Shown in pieces: positions 11,353 through 23,200 of a stretch of DNA of 64,000 nt; position 1 is the first letter of the stretch, and each line of letters opens with the position of its first letter. Made by a program: the position numbers and the translations under genes. A model generated the notes under the pieces. That model searched no databases. It was not told the origin of the DNA and saw nothing but the letters and a program-made list of their open reading frames with translations. Origin of the DNA: Gordonia lacunae (GTDB lineage: Bacteria; Actinomycetota; Actinomycetes; Mycobacteriales; Mycobacteriaceae). The stretch spans positions 1 to 64,000 of the forward strand of contig NZ_NGFO01000015.1 in assembly GCF_002149015.1 (NCBI RefSeq), read 5' to 3'.

Positions 11353-11843
11353 CAGCTGGGCCCCGTGGACCGATCGACGGATTCCCCTGTGGCACGACGG
11401 AATCCGGCGAGGTACTCCTTCTGCTCCGGGGTGAGTCGCGCGATCCGCTGCGTCCCGACGTCAAAGGCGACGAGCTGCGTGCTGGCGACGACGGCGGGGC
11501 GCGAGGCGGGGTCGGCGCCCGCCGCCCGCACCTCGTAACCGACGGTGAAGTCGACGGCACGTAGACGCTCCACGTACATGGTGACCTCGATCGGCCCCTC
11601 GGAATGACGCAGCTGCGCTTGATATCTCACATGCAGGTCGGCGACGAGGCAACCGTCCCGGAGAGGTGCCGTCGGCCGCCCGTCGTAGAACAGCCAGGGG
11701 ATGCGGGCCTCCTCGAGCAGCGTCACCATCCGGGCATGGTTGATGTGCGCGTACACATCCATGTCCGACCACCGGACCGGCACCCGGACCACATATCCGT
11801 CGGCGGTCGTGGTCCCGGCGTCCTCGTTGAGCACGTGCGTCAT
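11352..11843 (-). CDS. Hot-dog fold acyl-CoA thioesterase (4HBT-like)
   Basis: A 163-residue hot-dog protein expected to hydrolyse acyl-CoA thioesters. The signature is RWSDMDVYAHINHARMVTLLEEAR, with the catalytic Asp in SDMD. It is followed by strands typical of the 4HBT family, including YQAQLRHSEGPIEVTMYVERLRAVDFTVGYEV. The length is typical. The ATG at 11843 follows a short leader and lies 73 bp beyond the molybdoenzyme gene's end. It is coupled with the hypothetical downstream. The same gene is found beside gdh in mycobacteria. The acyl chain is not predictable. Confidence 0.88.
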   Translation of the reverse strand: MTHVLNEDAGTTTADGYVVRVPVRWSDMDVYAHINHARMVTLLEEARIPWLFYDGRPTAPLRDGCLVADLHVRYQAQLRHSEGPIEVTMYVERLRAVDFTVGYEVRAAGADPASRPAVVASTQLVAFDVGTQRIARLTPEQKEYLAGFRRATGESVDRSTGPS

Positions 11844-11916
11844 CCCCTGTCAGATCGGTGTCGGCGGGCGACCCTCGCGGCCGCCCCGGCCCAACCCTAC
11901 GCACTCCCCGACCCGG

Positions 11917-14178
11917 TCAGGCAGGCGCGATCTCCACGGGGAGGCCGTTGAGGACGACGGTTCCCGACAGCGGATCCAGCACGGCGCCGTCGTTGAGCTC
12001 GTTCACGTTCACCCCTGGATCGGCGGCGGCGACGCCCAGCCGGACGCCCTCGACATCGTGACCCCAGCCGTGCGGCAGGGAGGCGACGCCGGGCCGGATG
12101 TCGGTGGTGATCTCGACGGGTACGGTCAGCGACCCGCCCGCGCCTCGGATCTTGGCGACGTCGGAGATGCCGAGCCGGTCGGCGTCGTCGGGGTGCATGT
12201 GGAGGGTGCAGCGATTGGTGCCGCCGGTGAGTGCGGGGAGGTTGTGCATCCAACTGTTGTTGGACCGCAGATGACGGCGACCGACCAGCAGCAGGCCACC
12301 CTCGGCGACCGGACCCGGGCTGTCGTCCGCGGACACCGCGGCCCACAGCCGGGCGAGGTCGCCGATGAGCGGATCGGGAGCGAGTTCGACCTTGCCGGAT
12401 GCCGTGCGCACCACCCCGGGCAGTCGCGGTCGCATGGGTCCCAGGTCGATCCCGTGGGGTGCGGCCAGCAGGTCGGCGAAGGTCAATCCCGCGCGTGTTC
12501 CGAAGGCGTCGCCGTACGCGCCGACGCGCAACAGCATGTCCAGGCGGCGTTGATGTCCCGGTGCGTCGGGCAGCATCGCGACGAGGGACTCGACGTCGCG
12601 ACCCGCGACCGGCGAATGCGGGTCGGTGACCTCCTTGGCCAGCGTCGCGGCGATGACCTGTTCGTCGACGAGCCCGGGGTCGGCATCGACCCCGACGCCG
12701 GAGAGGCCGAGGATCAGTCGGGCGACGATCTCGATCTCGTCTGGACGGCCCGGCGGGAGCGGCAGTACGGGCGGCGAGTAGCGAGCGGTGGCCCGAACGG
12801 CCAGATTGTTCAGGATGGCGTCGAAATGCGGACTCTGCGACGGGCGCGGGGGCGGCAGCAGAACGTGCGCGTGCCGCGTCGTCTCGTTGAGGTACGGGTC
12901 GACACAGACCACGAACTGGGCGTCGTCGAGTGCGCGCCCCAGCCGTGCGCCGTTGGGTGCCGACAGGACCGGGTTCCCCGACACCGTCACCAGCGCGCGC
13001 AGCCGGCCGTCGCCGGGGGTCTCGAACTCCTCGGCCATCGCGACGGCGGGCAGCTCGCCGCCGACCTCCGCGTGACCGGACACCCGGCTTCGCCAGCGCC
13101 CGGTGCGGAATCCGCGACCGGCGCGGGCCGGGCGCGGCGACGGCGCCGTCGGGGCCAACGGGAACATCACTCCCCCGGGCCGGTCGAAATTGCCGGTGAG
13201 GATGTTCACCACGTCGATGAGCCAGCTGCCCAGCGTGCCGAATTGCACTGTGGTGGTGCCCATCCGGCCGTAGACAGCAGCCGAGGGGGCTGCGGCGATC
13301 GATCGCGCGAGCGCTCGGATGTCTGCCGCCGCCACGCCGCAGAACGCCTCGACACGTTCGGGTGCGAAGGCATCCATCGCCCGCCGCAGCGCCTCGACGC
13401 CAAGGACGTGGGTGGCTGCCCCGCCCAGGTCGTCGGCGACGAGGTCGTCGTCGAACAGGCACTGCACGACCGCGGCCAACAACGCCGCGTCGGTGCCGGG
13501 CCGCGGCGCCAGGTGGGTGTCGGCGAGTTTGGCTGTGCGGGTACGGGCCGGGTCGATGACGGTGAGCCGTCCACCGCGCCGCCGCAGCGCGGTGAGTTTG
13601 CCCGGGAAGTCGGCGGTCGTGGTGACACTGCCGTTGGAGACCACCGGATTCGCTCCGATGATCACGAGGTGGTCCGTGCGGTCGAGATCGGGAACGGCGA
13701 AGGTCCCCGCATGTCCGACCAGATAGCCGGTGGCCGCCTGCTTCGGCATCTGATCGAGTGTGCTGGCGCTGAACACGTTCCGGGTGCCGAGGGCCCGGAT
13801 GAGCAACGGCGCGTACATCGTCCCGGCGACGGTATGGGCGGACGGGTTGCCGAGATAGAAGCCGATCGACTCGCCCCCGGACGTCGCGATCACCTCGTTC
13901 AGTCCCTCGACGGCGGCTGTGAGCGCTGTGTCCCAGTCGGTGTCGACGAGCCGGCCGTCGCGCCGGATGAGCGGCCGGTCGAGGCGATCGGGATCGTTGT
14001 CGAGCTGTGCGAAACTCGCACCCTTCGGACAGAGATAGCCGGCGCTGAACACGTCGTCGGCGTCACCGCGTGCCGCGATGACGGTCTCGCGGCCCGTCGT
14101 GCGGTCCCGGTCGATGCTGAGGGTCAGACCGCAGGTGGCCTCGCAGAGCGGGCAGATGCGCGGTGCGGTTCGGGTCAT
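11917..14178 (-). CDS. Molybdopterin oxidoreductase (DMSO reductase superfamily)
   Basis: A 753-residue enzyme of the bis-MGD molybdopterin family. The N-terminal Fe-S motif is CPLCEATCGL with the fourth Cys in YLCPKG, so a [4Fe-4S] cluster is expected. The central molybdopterin-binding segments include IGFYLGNPSAHT and VIIGANPVVSNGS. The C-terminal dinucleotide-binding domain has LLVGRRHLRSNNSWMHN and SLPHGWGH. There is no Tat signal, so it is probably cytoplasmic. The substrate is unknown; formate dehydrogenase-like or biotin-sulfoxide-reductase-like roles cannot be separated by eye. I do not recall this gene at the same place in M. tuberculosis, so it may be a lineage-specific insertion. 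Confidence 0.9.
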   Translation of the reverse strand: MTRTAPRICPLCEATCGLTLSIDRDRTTGRETVIAARGDADDVFSAGYLCPKGASFAQLDNDPDRLDRPLIRRDGRLVDTDWDTALTAAVEGLNEVIATSGGESIGFYLGNPSAHTVAGTMYAPLLIRALGTRNVFSASTLDQMPKQAATGYLVGHAGTFAVPDLDRTDHLVIIGANPVVSNGSVTTTADFPGKLTALRRRGGRLTVIDPARTRTAKLADTHLAPRPGTDAALLAAVVQCLFDDDLVADDLGGAATHVLGVEALRRAMDAFAPERVEAFCGVAAADIRALARSIAAAPSAAVYGRMGTTTVQFGTLGSWLIDVVNILTGNFDRPGGVMFPLAPTAPSPRPARAGRGFRTGRWRSRVSGHAEVGGELPAVAMAEEFETPGDGRLRALVTVSGNPVLSAPNGARLGRALDDAQFVVCVDPYLNETTRHAHVLLPPPRPSQSPHFDAILNNLAVRATARYSPPVLPLPPGRPDEIEIVARLILGLSGVGVDADPGLVDEQVIAATLAKEVTDPHSPVAGRDVESLVAMLPDAPGHQRRLDMLLRVGAYGDAFGTRAGLTFADLLAAPHGIDLGPMRPRLPGVVRTASGKVELAPDPLIGDLARLWAAVSADDSPGPVAEGGLLLVGRRHLRSNNSWMHNLPALTGGTNRCTLHMHPDDADRLGISDVAKIRGAGGSLTVPVEITTDIRPGVASLPHGWGHDVEGVRLGVAAADPGVNVNELNDGAVLDPLSGTVVLNGLPVEIAPA

Positions 14179-14260
14179 GGGCCCAGGCTAGGCCCGTCTG
14201 CCCCCGACCCGCGGCGAATCGGCCGGGGCGGCCGCGAGCCGACCGAGGGCGCCGGTTCGG

Positions 14261-17200
14261 TCAGCGGATCATGCTGCGCAGCTGGCGAGCGGCGACCGAG
14301 AGGGTGGCCAGGTCCGCGGTGCCGGTCTCGTCGATCTCCCGGAGCACGCTGCGCACCCGACTCAGCCGGTTGGACTGGGACGACTCCCATTCGGCGATCT
14401 TCTCGGCCGTGCTCTCCTCGGGCTCGCTGACCTCGAGGATCTTCAGGGTCAGAGCACGCAGCGCGCCGTGCATGTCGTCACGCACGGCCAGCCGCGCAAG
14501 CGCATGCCACCGGTCGCCGTAGTCGAGATCCGACACCGCCGTCAGCAGTTGCTCGAGCCCGAAATGTTCCATCACCGCGAAGTACAGCTCGCCGACCTCG
14601 GCGTCGTCGCGGTCCGCGATCTCGGCGGCGTCGATGATGTCGAGGAGGCAGAATCGGTGCAGGCTCACCGCGACGGTGTGCGCGAGGTCCTCGGGCACAC
14701 CGAGATCGACATACCCCTGAGCCCGCTCGGCGACGTCGCGCACCGACGTCGGGCCGTACCAGTCGTCGGCGACGGTGGACAGCTCCGCCACCCGCTCGCC
14801 GTAGCGGGTGATCTCGGCGGCCATGGCCAGGGGTTGCGGCCGGAAGGCCAGCAACCACCGTGAGGCCCGGAACAGCAGACGGCGCGCGTAGAGCATCATC
14901 TCGTCGACGGCCTCGACCGGGGCGGGCGCGTGTCGGATGTCCTCGATCACCTCGTTCATGCCGAAGACCTTGTTGGACACCACGTAGGCGCGCACGCCCT
15001 CCTCCGTCGTGCAGCTGCTCCCCTCGCTCAACCGGAACAGATGCGTCATCCCGGCGTGGTCGACGACGTCGTTGACGAGGGTCGTCGCCACGATCTGGCG
15101 GCGCAGCCGGTGTCCGCTGATCGCGTCGGGATACGTCGTGCGCACCGCGTCCGGGAAGTAGCGCGCGATGCGGGGTGCGAAGACGTCGTTGTCGGGCAGG
15201 TCGGTGGCGAGCAGGTCGGATTTGGACTCGAGCTTGACGTGCGCCATGAGGGTCGCGAACTCCGGTGAGGTCAGACCGCGGTGGAGCTCGCCCCCGACGC
15301 GCCGACGCAGCTCGCGCGGCTCGGGCAGCGCTTCCAGGCGTAGGTCGACGCCCCGCTTGGCTGCGAGGTGCTCGAGCATGCGGGCGTGGACCTCGACGCG
15401 CGTCAGCTCGAAGGTGCGGCAGAAGCCGAGCTCGGAGTTCTGTGAGATGTTGTCGGCGAGAACGAGTTCGGCGACCTCGTCGGTCATCGACTCCAGCAGC
15501 GGATCCCGGTCGGCGACGTCGAGCTCACCCGCGGAGACCGCCGAGTCGAGCAGGATCTTGATGTTGACCTCGTGGTCGGAACAGTCGACCCCGGCCGAGT
15601 TGTCCAGGGCATCGGTGTTGATACGCCCCCCGGCGAGGTCGAATTCGATCCGCCCCCGCTCGGTGACCCCGAGATTGCCGCCTTCGCCGATCACCTTGGC
15701 CCGCACCTCGTTTCCGTCGACGCGGATCAGGTCGTTGGACTTGTCACCGACGCTCCCGTGCGATTCCGTCGAGGCCTTGACGTAGGTGCCGATGCCGCCG
15801 TTCCACAGCAGGTCGACCGGGGCGAGCAGGATCGCGCGGATCAGCTCCGGCGGCGAGAGTTCGTCGACGCCCTCCTCGATGCCCAGCGCGGCCGCCATCT
15901 CGGGACTGATCGGGATGGACTTGCGATCGCGCGCCCAGACGCCGCCGCCCGCGCTGAGCAGGCTCGTGTCGTAGTCGGCCCACGAGGACCGCGACAGCCC
16001 GAAGAGACGTGCGCGTTCGGCGAACGACTCGGCCGCCTGCGGGTCGGGGTCGACGAAGATGTGCCGATGATCGAAGGCGGCGACGAGCCGGATGTGCTCG
16101 CTGAGCAACATGCCGTTGCCGAACACGTCCCCGCTCATGTCGCCGATCCCGACGACGGTGAAGTCCTCGGACTGGGTGTCGGTGCCCATTTCGCGGAAGT
16201 GACGCTTGACCGACTCCCAGGCCCCGCGGGCGGTGATGCCCATGGCCTTGTGGTCGTAACCGGCCGAACCGCCGGACGCGAACGCATCGCCGAGCCAGAA
16301 CCCGTACGACCTCGACACCTCGTTGGCGATGTCGGAGAAGGAGGCGGTGCCCTTGTCGGCCGCGACTACCAGATACGTGTCGTCGGAGTCGAGCCGGACG
16401 ACCCCGCGGGCCGGGATCACCTCGCCGGTCGTCAGGTCGATGTTGTCGGTGACGTCGAGCAACCCGGCGATGAACTGCCGGTAGCACGCGATCCCCTCCT
16501 CCCGCTGCGCCTCCCGGTCCCGCGCGGCGTCCCCGGAGGGTGGCGGCGGTCGCTTGACGACGAAACCGCCCTTTGCGCCGAGCGGCACGATCACCGCGTT
16601 CTTCACCGCCTGCGCCTTCGCCAGTCCGAGGATCTCGGTTCGGAAGTCCTCCCGGCGATCCGACCATCGCAGGCCGCCGCGGGCGACCGAGCCGAATCGG
16701 AGATGAACGCCCTCCACGCGCGGCGAGTACACGAAGATCTCATGCAGCGGACGGGGTTTGGGGGTCTGCGGGATGTCGCGCGGGCGGAGTTTGAACGAGA
16801 TGACCGGACGGTGGTCGGTGTCGCCGGACCGGCCGCCGACGAAATAGTTCGTGCGATCGGTCGCGATGAGGACCGCCGCGAAGGCGGAGACGATGCGGTC
16901 GGCGTCGAGGCTCAGCACGAGCCCGATCTCCCCGTCGAGCCGTTCGCGCAGCTCCTGTCGGCGCTCCTCGTCGGCGGTCTCGGGGTCGAACGACGCCACG
17001 AACAGGTCGACGAGGCCACGGGTGATGGCCAGATGCTGACCGAGGACGCTGGCGACGTGGGCCGAACTGTACGAGAACCCACACTGGCGCAGGTACTGGC
17101 CGTAGGCCCGCAACATCGCCGCCGACCGCCAGTCCAGGCCCGACCGGATGACGAGTTCGTTGTAGGCGTCGACATCCGCACCGGCCAGCCAGATACGCCG

Positions 17201-18991
17201 GAAGGCCTCGGTGAACCGGTCCGCCAGATCGTCGGAGTGATCGAGGTCGACGGTCATCCCGGCGGCGAGCTGCACACTGAATTCGTATGCCCAGCACACG
17301 GTGTCGTCGAGCCGATGGATCTCGTACGGATGCTCCTCGAGGACGTCGAGCCCGAGGCTGTGCAACACCGGCAGGACATCGGTGAGTGTCGCCGACGCAC
17401 CGCAGAGGTAGAGCGTGAAGATCCACCGGTCCTGCTGATCGTCGGCGCCCGCCTCGGCGGCGTCGAGGGTCACGTCGATCTGACCCGGCTGCAGGCCCAC
17501 GACTCGGATGAGGTCGGCCAGCGCAGCGCGGGGTTCGCGAAGTTCTTTGTAATCCTCCGACAACGAGGACAACTGGCGCAGCAGCACGTCCGGACCACCG
17601 TCGAGTCCGGGGATCTCCTCGGCAAGGGCGAGTTCACGGACCCGCTCGTCCCAGCCGCGGATCGCGGCGACCAGCGCGCCCTGCATCCGCGCATGCGCCG
17701 GCGATCCGGTGTCGACGGAGCCGAGCTCGGCCGCGGTCGCCGGATCGATGCAGACCAGCACCTGCAGCAGCGCCAGTGGCATCTCACTGACGCGCGCCGT
17801 GTATTCCAGTGCCGTCCCGTCGACCTCGGCCACCAGCGCGCGTTCGAGGGCCAGCCGGCTGTGGGTGTTGTAGCGGTCCCGGGGAAGGTAGATGAGCGCG
17901 ACCGCGGTGCGTCCGTCGAAGTTGGTGCGCACGAAGAGGCGCAACGACCGCGTCGCCACCGCGTCGAGCATCTCGGTGAGCCGACGTTCGAGCTCGTCTT
18001 CGGTGGACGAGAACATCTCCACCAGTGGGTAGTTCTGCAACAGTTCGATCATCGACTGCCCGGCAAAGGAGTCCTCCTCGACTCCCGCGTGCGCGAGGAC
18101 GTCGTGCACCTTGCGCCGTAGCACCGGGACGTCGAGGACGGCCTGATGGTTGCCCGCCGAGGTCAGGGTGCCCAGGAACCGATGCTCCCCGTCGTGTTCG
18201 CCATCCTCGTCGAACGTCGGAACCTGAAGGAGCACAGGGAAATTGGTACGCTGCACGCCGGTCGCCACGAACACTCGGCTCACCCTGGGCACCAGCGGAC
18301 GGTCCGTCACCGACGGGAAGTCGCGGTCGATGGAGCCGGTCCGCCACACGCCGAACCGCTCGGCGTCCGCGGCGGACCCGTCGACTCCCACCCGCGAGTA
18401 ACCCAGCAGAAGGAAGTGGTTGCCCGCGAACCACTCCAGCAGGGCGGCATACTCGTCTCGATCCGCATCGGAGACGCCTGTCTGCGCACGCGGCGCTTCG
18501 GCCATCCCGCCGGCACACGCGACCATGCGAGAGCGCATCTCCGGTGCATCGGCATCGACGTCGATGACCCGCGAGACGACGTCGCGCAGATCGTCGCGCA
18601 ACGGTTCGGGATCGATGCCGGGATGTCGCGCGAGACCGCTGACGACGATCCACGACTCGGAGGTCGCCTCGCCGGCGTCCACGGCGACGAGCGTGCCGTC
18701 GGCGTCGCGTCGTACCGGCATCACCGGATGATCCATGTGGTCGACGGTGAGATCGTGGGCCTCGACGGTCGCCAGGACGGCTTCGACGAGCATCGGCATG
18801 TCGTCGTTGACGACGAGGATCTCGACGGTCCCGCCCTCGCCCGCAGTCACCTCGACGAGCGCCTGACCACGGCGGCGTACCCGAGCGGCGTCGAGATGTC
18901 TGGCCACCTGGTCGGCGGCCGACTCGCCCGCCGACCCATCGGTGCGCGTCCTGAAATAGCGGTTCACCGCGTCCGGCACGAGTGACGTCAC
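14261..18991 (-). CDS. gdh: NAD-specific glutamate dehydrogenase, 180-kDa class
   Basis: A 1576-residue enzyme interconverting glutamate and 2-oxoglutarate plus ammonia with NAD. The size is right for the large actinobacterial class. The N-terminal 700 or so residues are the ACT-like regulatory domains. The catalytic part begins near YSPRVEGVHLRFG and RGGLRWSDRREDFRTE and contains VPLGAKGGFVVKRP (substrate-binding Lys) and the dinucleotide site VVGIGDMSGDVFGNGML. A helical C-terminal domain follows. The start is GTG 18991. It sits 40 bp downstream of ettA and is followed by the molybdoenzyme and thioesterase; the gdh-ettA pairing is conserved in mycobacteria. Confidence 0.96.
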   Translation of the reverse strand: MTSLVPDAVNRYFRTRTDGSAGESAADQVARHLDAARVRRRGQALVEVTAGEGGTVEILVVNDDMPMLVEAVLATVEAHDLTVDHMDHPVMPVRRDADGTLVAVDAGEATSESWIVVSGLARHPGIDPEPLRDDLRDVVSRVIDVDADAPEMRSRMVACAGGMAEAPRAQTGVSDADRDEYAALLEWFAGNHFLLLGYSRVGVDGSAADAERFGVWRTGSIDRDFPSVTDRPLVPRVSRVFVATGVQRTNFPVLLQVPTFDEDGEHDGEHRFLGTLTSAGNHQAVLDVPVLRRKVHDVLAHAGVEEDSFAGQSMIELLQNYPLVEMFSSTEDELERRLTEMLDAVATRSLRLFVRTNFDGRTAVALIYLPRDRYNTHSRLALERALVAEVDGTALEYTARVSEMPLALLQVLVCIDPATAAELGSVDTGSPAHARMQGALVAAIRGWDERVRELALAEEIPGLDGGPDVLLRQLSSLSEDYKELREPRAALADLIRVVGLQPGQIDVTLDAAEAGADDQQDRWIFTLYLCGASATLTDVLPVLHSLGLDVLEEHPYEIHRLDDTVCWAYEFSVQLAAGMTVDLDHSDDLADRFTEAFRRIWLAGADVDAYNELVIRSGLDWRSAAMLRAYGQYLRQCGFSYSSAHVASVLGQHLAITRGLVDLFVASFDPETADEERRQELRERLDGEIGLVLSLDADRIVSAFAAVLIATDRTNYFVGGRSGDTDHRPVISFKLRPRDIPQTPKPRPLHEIFVYSPRVEGVHLRFGSVARGGLRWSDRREDFRTEILGLAKAQAVKNAVIVPLGAKGGFVVKRPPPPSGDAARDREAQREEGIACYRQFIAGLLDVTDNIDLTTGEVIPARGVVRLDSDDTYLVVAADKGTASFSDIANEVSRSYGFWLGDAFASGGSAGYDHKAMGITARGAWESVKRHFREMGTDTQSEDFTVVGIGDMSGDVFGNGMLLSEHIRLVAAFDHRHIFVDPDPQAAESFAERARLFGLSRSSWADYDTSLLSAGGGVWARDRKSIPISPEMAAALGIEEGVDELSPPELIRAILLAPVDLLWNGGIGTYVKASTESHGSVGDKSNDLIRVDGNEVRAKVIGEGGNLGVTERGRIEFDLAGGRINTDALDNSAGVDCSDHEVNIKILLDSAVSAGELDVADRDPLLESMTDEVAELVLADNISQNSELGFCRTFELTRVEVHARMLEHLAAKRGVDLRLEALPEPRELRRRVGGELHRGLTSPEFATLMAHVKLESKSDLLATDLPDNDVFAPRIARYFPDAVRTTYPDAISGHRLRRQIVATTLVNDVVDHAGMTHLFRLSEGSSCTTEEGVRAYVVSNKVFGMNEVIEDIRHAPAPVEAVDEMMLYARRLLFRASRWLLAFRPQPLAMAAEITRYGERVAELSTVADDWYGPTSVRDVAERAQGYVDLGVPEDLAHTVAVSLHRFCLLDIIDAAEIADRDDAEVGELYFAVMEHFGLEQLLTAVSDLDYGDRWHALARLAVRDDMHGALRALTLKILEVSEPEESTAEKIAEWESSQSNRLSRVRSVLREIDETGTADLATLSVAARQLRSMIR

Positions 18992-19031
18992 ATCTGCCGA
19001 TGCTAGTCACCCGTGCCGGACGGGGTCCGGA

Positions 19032-20705
<1,674 letters not shown>

Positions 20706-20807
20706 GTGAAAACTCCTTCGGACCTGCTCGATGCCGTGTGATTGTCAGCCGCGGACGCGGGGGTGGGCGCCGAAAGCGCACACACATGGAATCCAGCCTA
20801 GTCGCCG

Positions 20808-20840
20808 CCGGATGTCGGGCGACGGTCCGGTGCGCTTGCG
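20808..20840. repeat. 33-bp direct repeat, copy 1
   Basis: A 33-base sequence beginning CCGGATGTCGGGCG and ending GTGCGCTTGCG is repeated exactly at 26070-26102 in the same orientation. Its first 23 bases are framed by a short inverted repeat, CCGGA and TCCGG. This copy lies in the 273-bp gap upstream of ettA and the GH26 gene. No protein-coding reason for the identity is seen. It may be a dispersed chromosomal repeat or a recombination footprint. Confidence 0.8.
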
Positions 20841-20978
20841 CTCGCCACGGCATGTGCCGACTTTTCGGCGTTGCCAGGCGGGCGTGGTGGTTTACCGGGA
20901 CAATGTCGTGGGGCATAGAAGGGGGAATCGGGTGAGGCGCCGTGCCGGTGCACGGCTGCATGGCGATGGGAGCGGTCG

Positions 20979-21971
20979 ATGGGTGGGGTACCCAGATGGA
21001 CGATCGTGTCCGTGGTTCTGGGCGTGATGGTCGGCTCGATGGGGGTCGTCGCCTGCACCCCACCGCCACGGGAGTGCCCGCCGACGATCTCGCCGCTGTC
21101 CGGCCCGGCCGGCGACTGTCTGCGGTTCGGTGTCAGCACCCCGAGCGGCCCGCTCCGACCGGCCGAGGTCGCGTCCGTCACCGAGCTGGTCGGGGTCCGG
21201 CCGACCGTCAACCTGTTCTTCGAGGACTTCACCGCCATCCCGCCGATCGCCGCGCTTGATGCGGTGGTCGCCGCAGGCGCCGAGCCCGTGGTCACGTGGG
21301 AGCCCTGGCGACATCTCGGTGGCGCCGACTACGACCGGGGTGCGTTCTCGATGTCCTCGATCGTGGCCGGCGTCCACGACGACTACCTGTACCGCTGGGC
21401 CGATGAACTCCGCGCCTGGGGCCAGGTCGTCTACCTGCGGTTCGCGCACGAACCGAACGGCGACTGGTATCCGTGGAGCCCCGCGGGCGGGACATCTCCC
21501 GAGCTCTACATCGCCGCGTGGCGGCACGTGCACGATCTCTTCGCGTCCAAGAGCGCGCGCAACGTGAAATGGGTGTGGGCCCCGAACGTCCCACTCGCCG
21601 ACGATGCCCCCCTGTCCCGCTGGTACCCGGGTGACGACTACGTCGACGTCCTCGGAGTCGACGGCTACAACTGGGGCGCGGTGCCCGGCCATCGATGGAC
21701 CTCCCCGGACGAGCTGTTCGCCGGCTCCCTGGAGCAGCTCCGCGTCCTGTCCCCGCAAAAGCCGATCCTCGTCACCGAGGTCGGATCGGCGGAAGTCGGC
21801 GGGTCGAAGGCCGAGTGGATCGCCGACCTGGTGACCTACCTCGACGAGGCCGACGACGTCACGGGCTTCGTCTGGTTCGACCACGACAAAGAAGCGGACT
21901 GGGGCTTGGGCAGCACGGCCGCAGCGGGCGCCGCGATGGCGCGCGCACTCGAGAAAGCGGGACTGAGGTGA
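20979..21971 (+). CDS. Secreted GH26-like glycoside hydrolase lipoprotein
   Basis: A 330-residue extracytoplasmic enzyme. Residues 1-25 form a signal peptide ending in a lipobox (VVAC), with lipidated Cys26. The mature domain resembles GH26 endo-glycanases: acid/base Glu158 in RFAHEPNGDWYPW, the DVLGVDGYNWG segment, and nucleophile Glu267 in ILVTEVGS. It is predicted to cut a beta-linked polysaccharide outside the membrane. It begins an operon; its stop overlaps the next gene's GTG (GTGA). The next genes encode a polysaccharide synthase and its apparent regulators, so this hydrolase may trim or release that polymer, as cellulases do in bcs operons. ATG 20979 was chosen because it gives the complete signal sequence. 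Confidence 0.85.
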   Translation: MGGVPRWTIVSVVLGVMVGSMGVVACTPPPRECPPTISPLSGPAGDCLRFGVSTPSGPLRPAEVASVTELVGVRPTVNLFFEDFTAIPPIAALDAVVAAGAEPVVTWEPWRHLGGADYDRGAFSMSSIVAGVHDDYLYRWADELRAWGQVVYLRFAHEPNGDWYPWSPAGGTSPELYIAAWRHVHDLFASKSARNVKWVWAPNVPLADDAPLSRWYPGDDYVDVLGVDGYNWGAVPGHRWTSPDELFAGSLEQLRVLSPQKPILVTEVGSAEVGGSKAEWIADLVTYLDEADDVTGFVWFDHDKEADWGLGSTAAAGAAMARALEKAGLR

Positions 21972-23200
21972 CCCTGGTGGACGCGCACATCGATGCCGAC
22001 CTCGAAGAGGCACGACTGCATTCGGTGCAGCAGCTCAACGTGCTCGACTCACCGCCGGAAGATCGCTTCGCGCAGATCACCCGGATGGCGAAAGCGGTGT
22101 TCGGCGTACCGATGTCGACGGTGTCGCTGCTGGATCGGGATCGCCAGTGGTTCAAGGCGGTCGACGGCATCGAGCTGCAGAACCTGCCGCGGGAACAGAC
22201 GGTGTGCCAGGTGACCGTGGCCCGCGCCTACGATCATCCCGAGGATCCGGCCCTGATCATCCCGGACGTCTCGAAGGTCCCGGCCTTCGCCGAGATCCCC
22301 CAAGTCGCCGCCGACGGCGGGATCCGCTTCTACGCCGGGTACCCGTTGTACGGTCCCGGCGGCCATCCGGTCGGGACGTTCTGTCTCTACGACACACAGG
22401 CGCGCGAACTCACCACCGAGCAGCAGGCGGCATTCCGGGAGCTCGCCGCATGGGCACAGCGGGAGATCGCGAACACCGACGACCTGGAACGTGCCGCGCT
22501 CGTGCAGCGCCAGTTGCTGCCACCGCCGCTCGGGACCGTGCCGGGCTGGTCGATCGCCGCGATGTGCCTGCCCGCCTTCGCCGTCGGCGGTGACTTCTAC
22601 GACCACTATCCCTGGACCGACGGCCTGGTGTTCACGGTCGCCGACGTGATGGGCAAGGGTCTCGGCGCGGCGATCCTCACCGCGACGGTCCGCTCCGCGA
22701 TCCGCGCGGCATCCCGTGCCCTCGACGCCGCGGCCCGGAACGCGACCGACACCGACCTCGGACAGGTGGTGGGCACGGTCGCCGATCAGCTCGCCGACGA
22801 CTTCGCCGGCACCGAGACGTTCGCGACCGCATTCCACGCACGGCTGCACACCGACGACGGCAGGCTCGAGTACGTCGACGCCGGCCACGGTCTGTCGGTC
22901 GTCCGCCGCAGCACCGGCGGCGTCGAGTCGCTGAACGGCGGCGGTCTGCCGATCGGCATCCTGCGCGACGAGACCTGGGACACTGCTCGGGTCGACCTCG
23001 GCCCGGGCGACATGCTGGTCATCACCTCCGACGGACTGCTCGACCTGCTGCCCGCCGGCGACGACGCGGCGCTGCGCGCACTCTTCGACGACACCGCCAC
23101 ACCGTCGGACGTGTGCTCGATGGTGACCGAACTCGTGGCCTCTCGACCGCCGATCGACGATGTGACCGTCCTGGCCATCCGGCGAGACGAGACCGCATGA
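21968..23200 (+). CDS. GAF-domain PP2C/SpoIIE-type serine phosphatase
   Basis: A 410-residue cytoplasmic protein. Residues about 10-170 form a GAF sensor (QLNVLDSPPEDRFAQITRMA, then YAGYPLYGPGGHPVGTFCLYD). A short helix with VQRQLLPPPLG leads into a PP2C_SIG/SpoIIE domain with metal-binding motifs VGGDFYDHY, VADVMGKGLGAA, VDAGHG and TSDGLLD. Such RsbU-like phosphatases dephosphorylate STAS anti-anti-sigma proteins. The STAS and RsbW-like genes lie two genes downstream, so a complete partner switch is encoded. GTG 21968 overlaps the GH26 stop, and the 3' end overlaps the glycosyltransferase start by 4 bp. Confidence 0.92.
   Translation: MTLVDAHIDADLEEARLHSVQQLNVLDSPPEDRFAQITRMAKAVFGVPMSTVSLLDRDRQWFKAVDGIELQNLPREQTVCQVTVARAYDHPEDPALIIPDVSKVPAFAEIPQVAADGGIRFYAGYPLYGPGGHPVGTFCLYDTQARELTTEQQAAFRELAAWAQREIANTDDLERAALVQRQLLPPPLGTVPGWSIAAMCLPAFAVGGDFYDHYPWTDGLVFTVADVMGKGLGAAILTATVRSAIRAASRALDAAARNATDTDLGQVVGTVADQLADDFAGTETFATAFHARLHTDDGRLEYVDAGHGLSVVRRSTGGVESLNGGGLPIGILRDETWDTARVDLGPGDMLVITSDGLLDLLPAGDDAALRALFDDTATPSDVCSMVTELVASRPPIDDVTVLAIRRDETA

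Noticed and set aside
11701-14430. 909-codon plus-strand frame opposite the molybdoenzyme
   Set aside because: Antisense shadow; the minus strand encodes the Fe-S and molybdopterin motifs.
15572-18121. 849-codon plus-strand frame opposite gdh
   Set aside because: Antisense shadow of the glutamate dehydrogenase. Composition is biased and no family features are seen.
20892-22013. 373-codon minus-strand frame opposite the GH26 gene
   Set aside because: The plus strand has a signal peptide, lipobox and GH26 catalytic residues; the minus-strand product has none.
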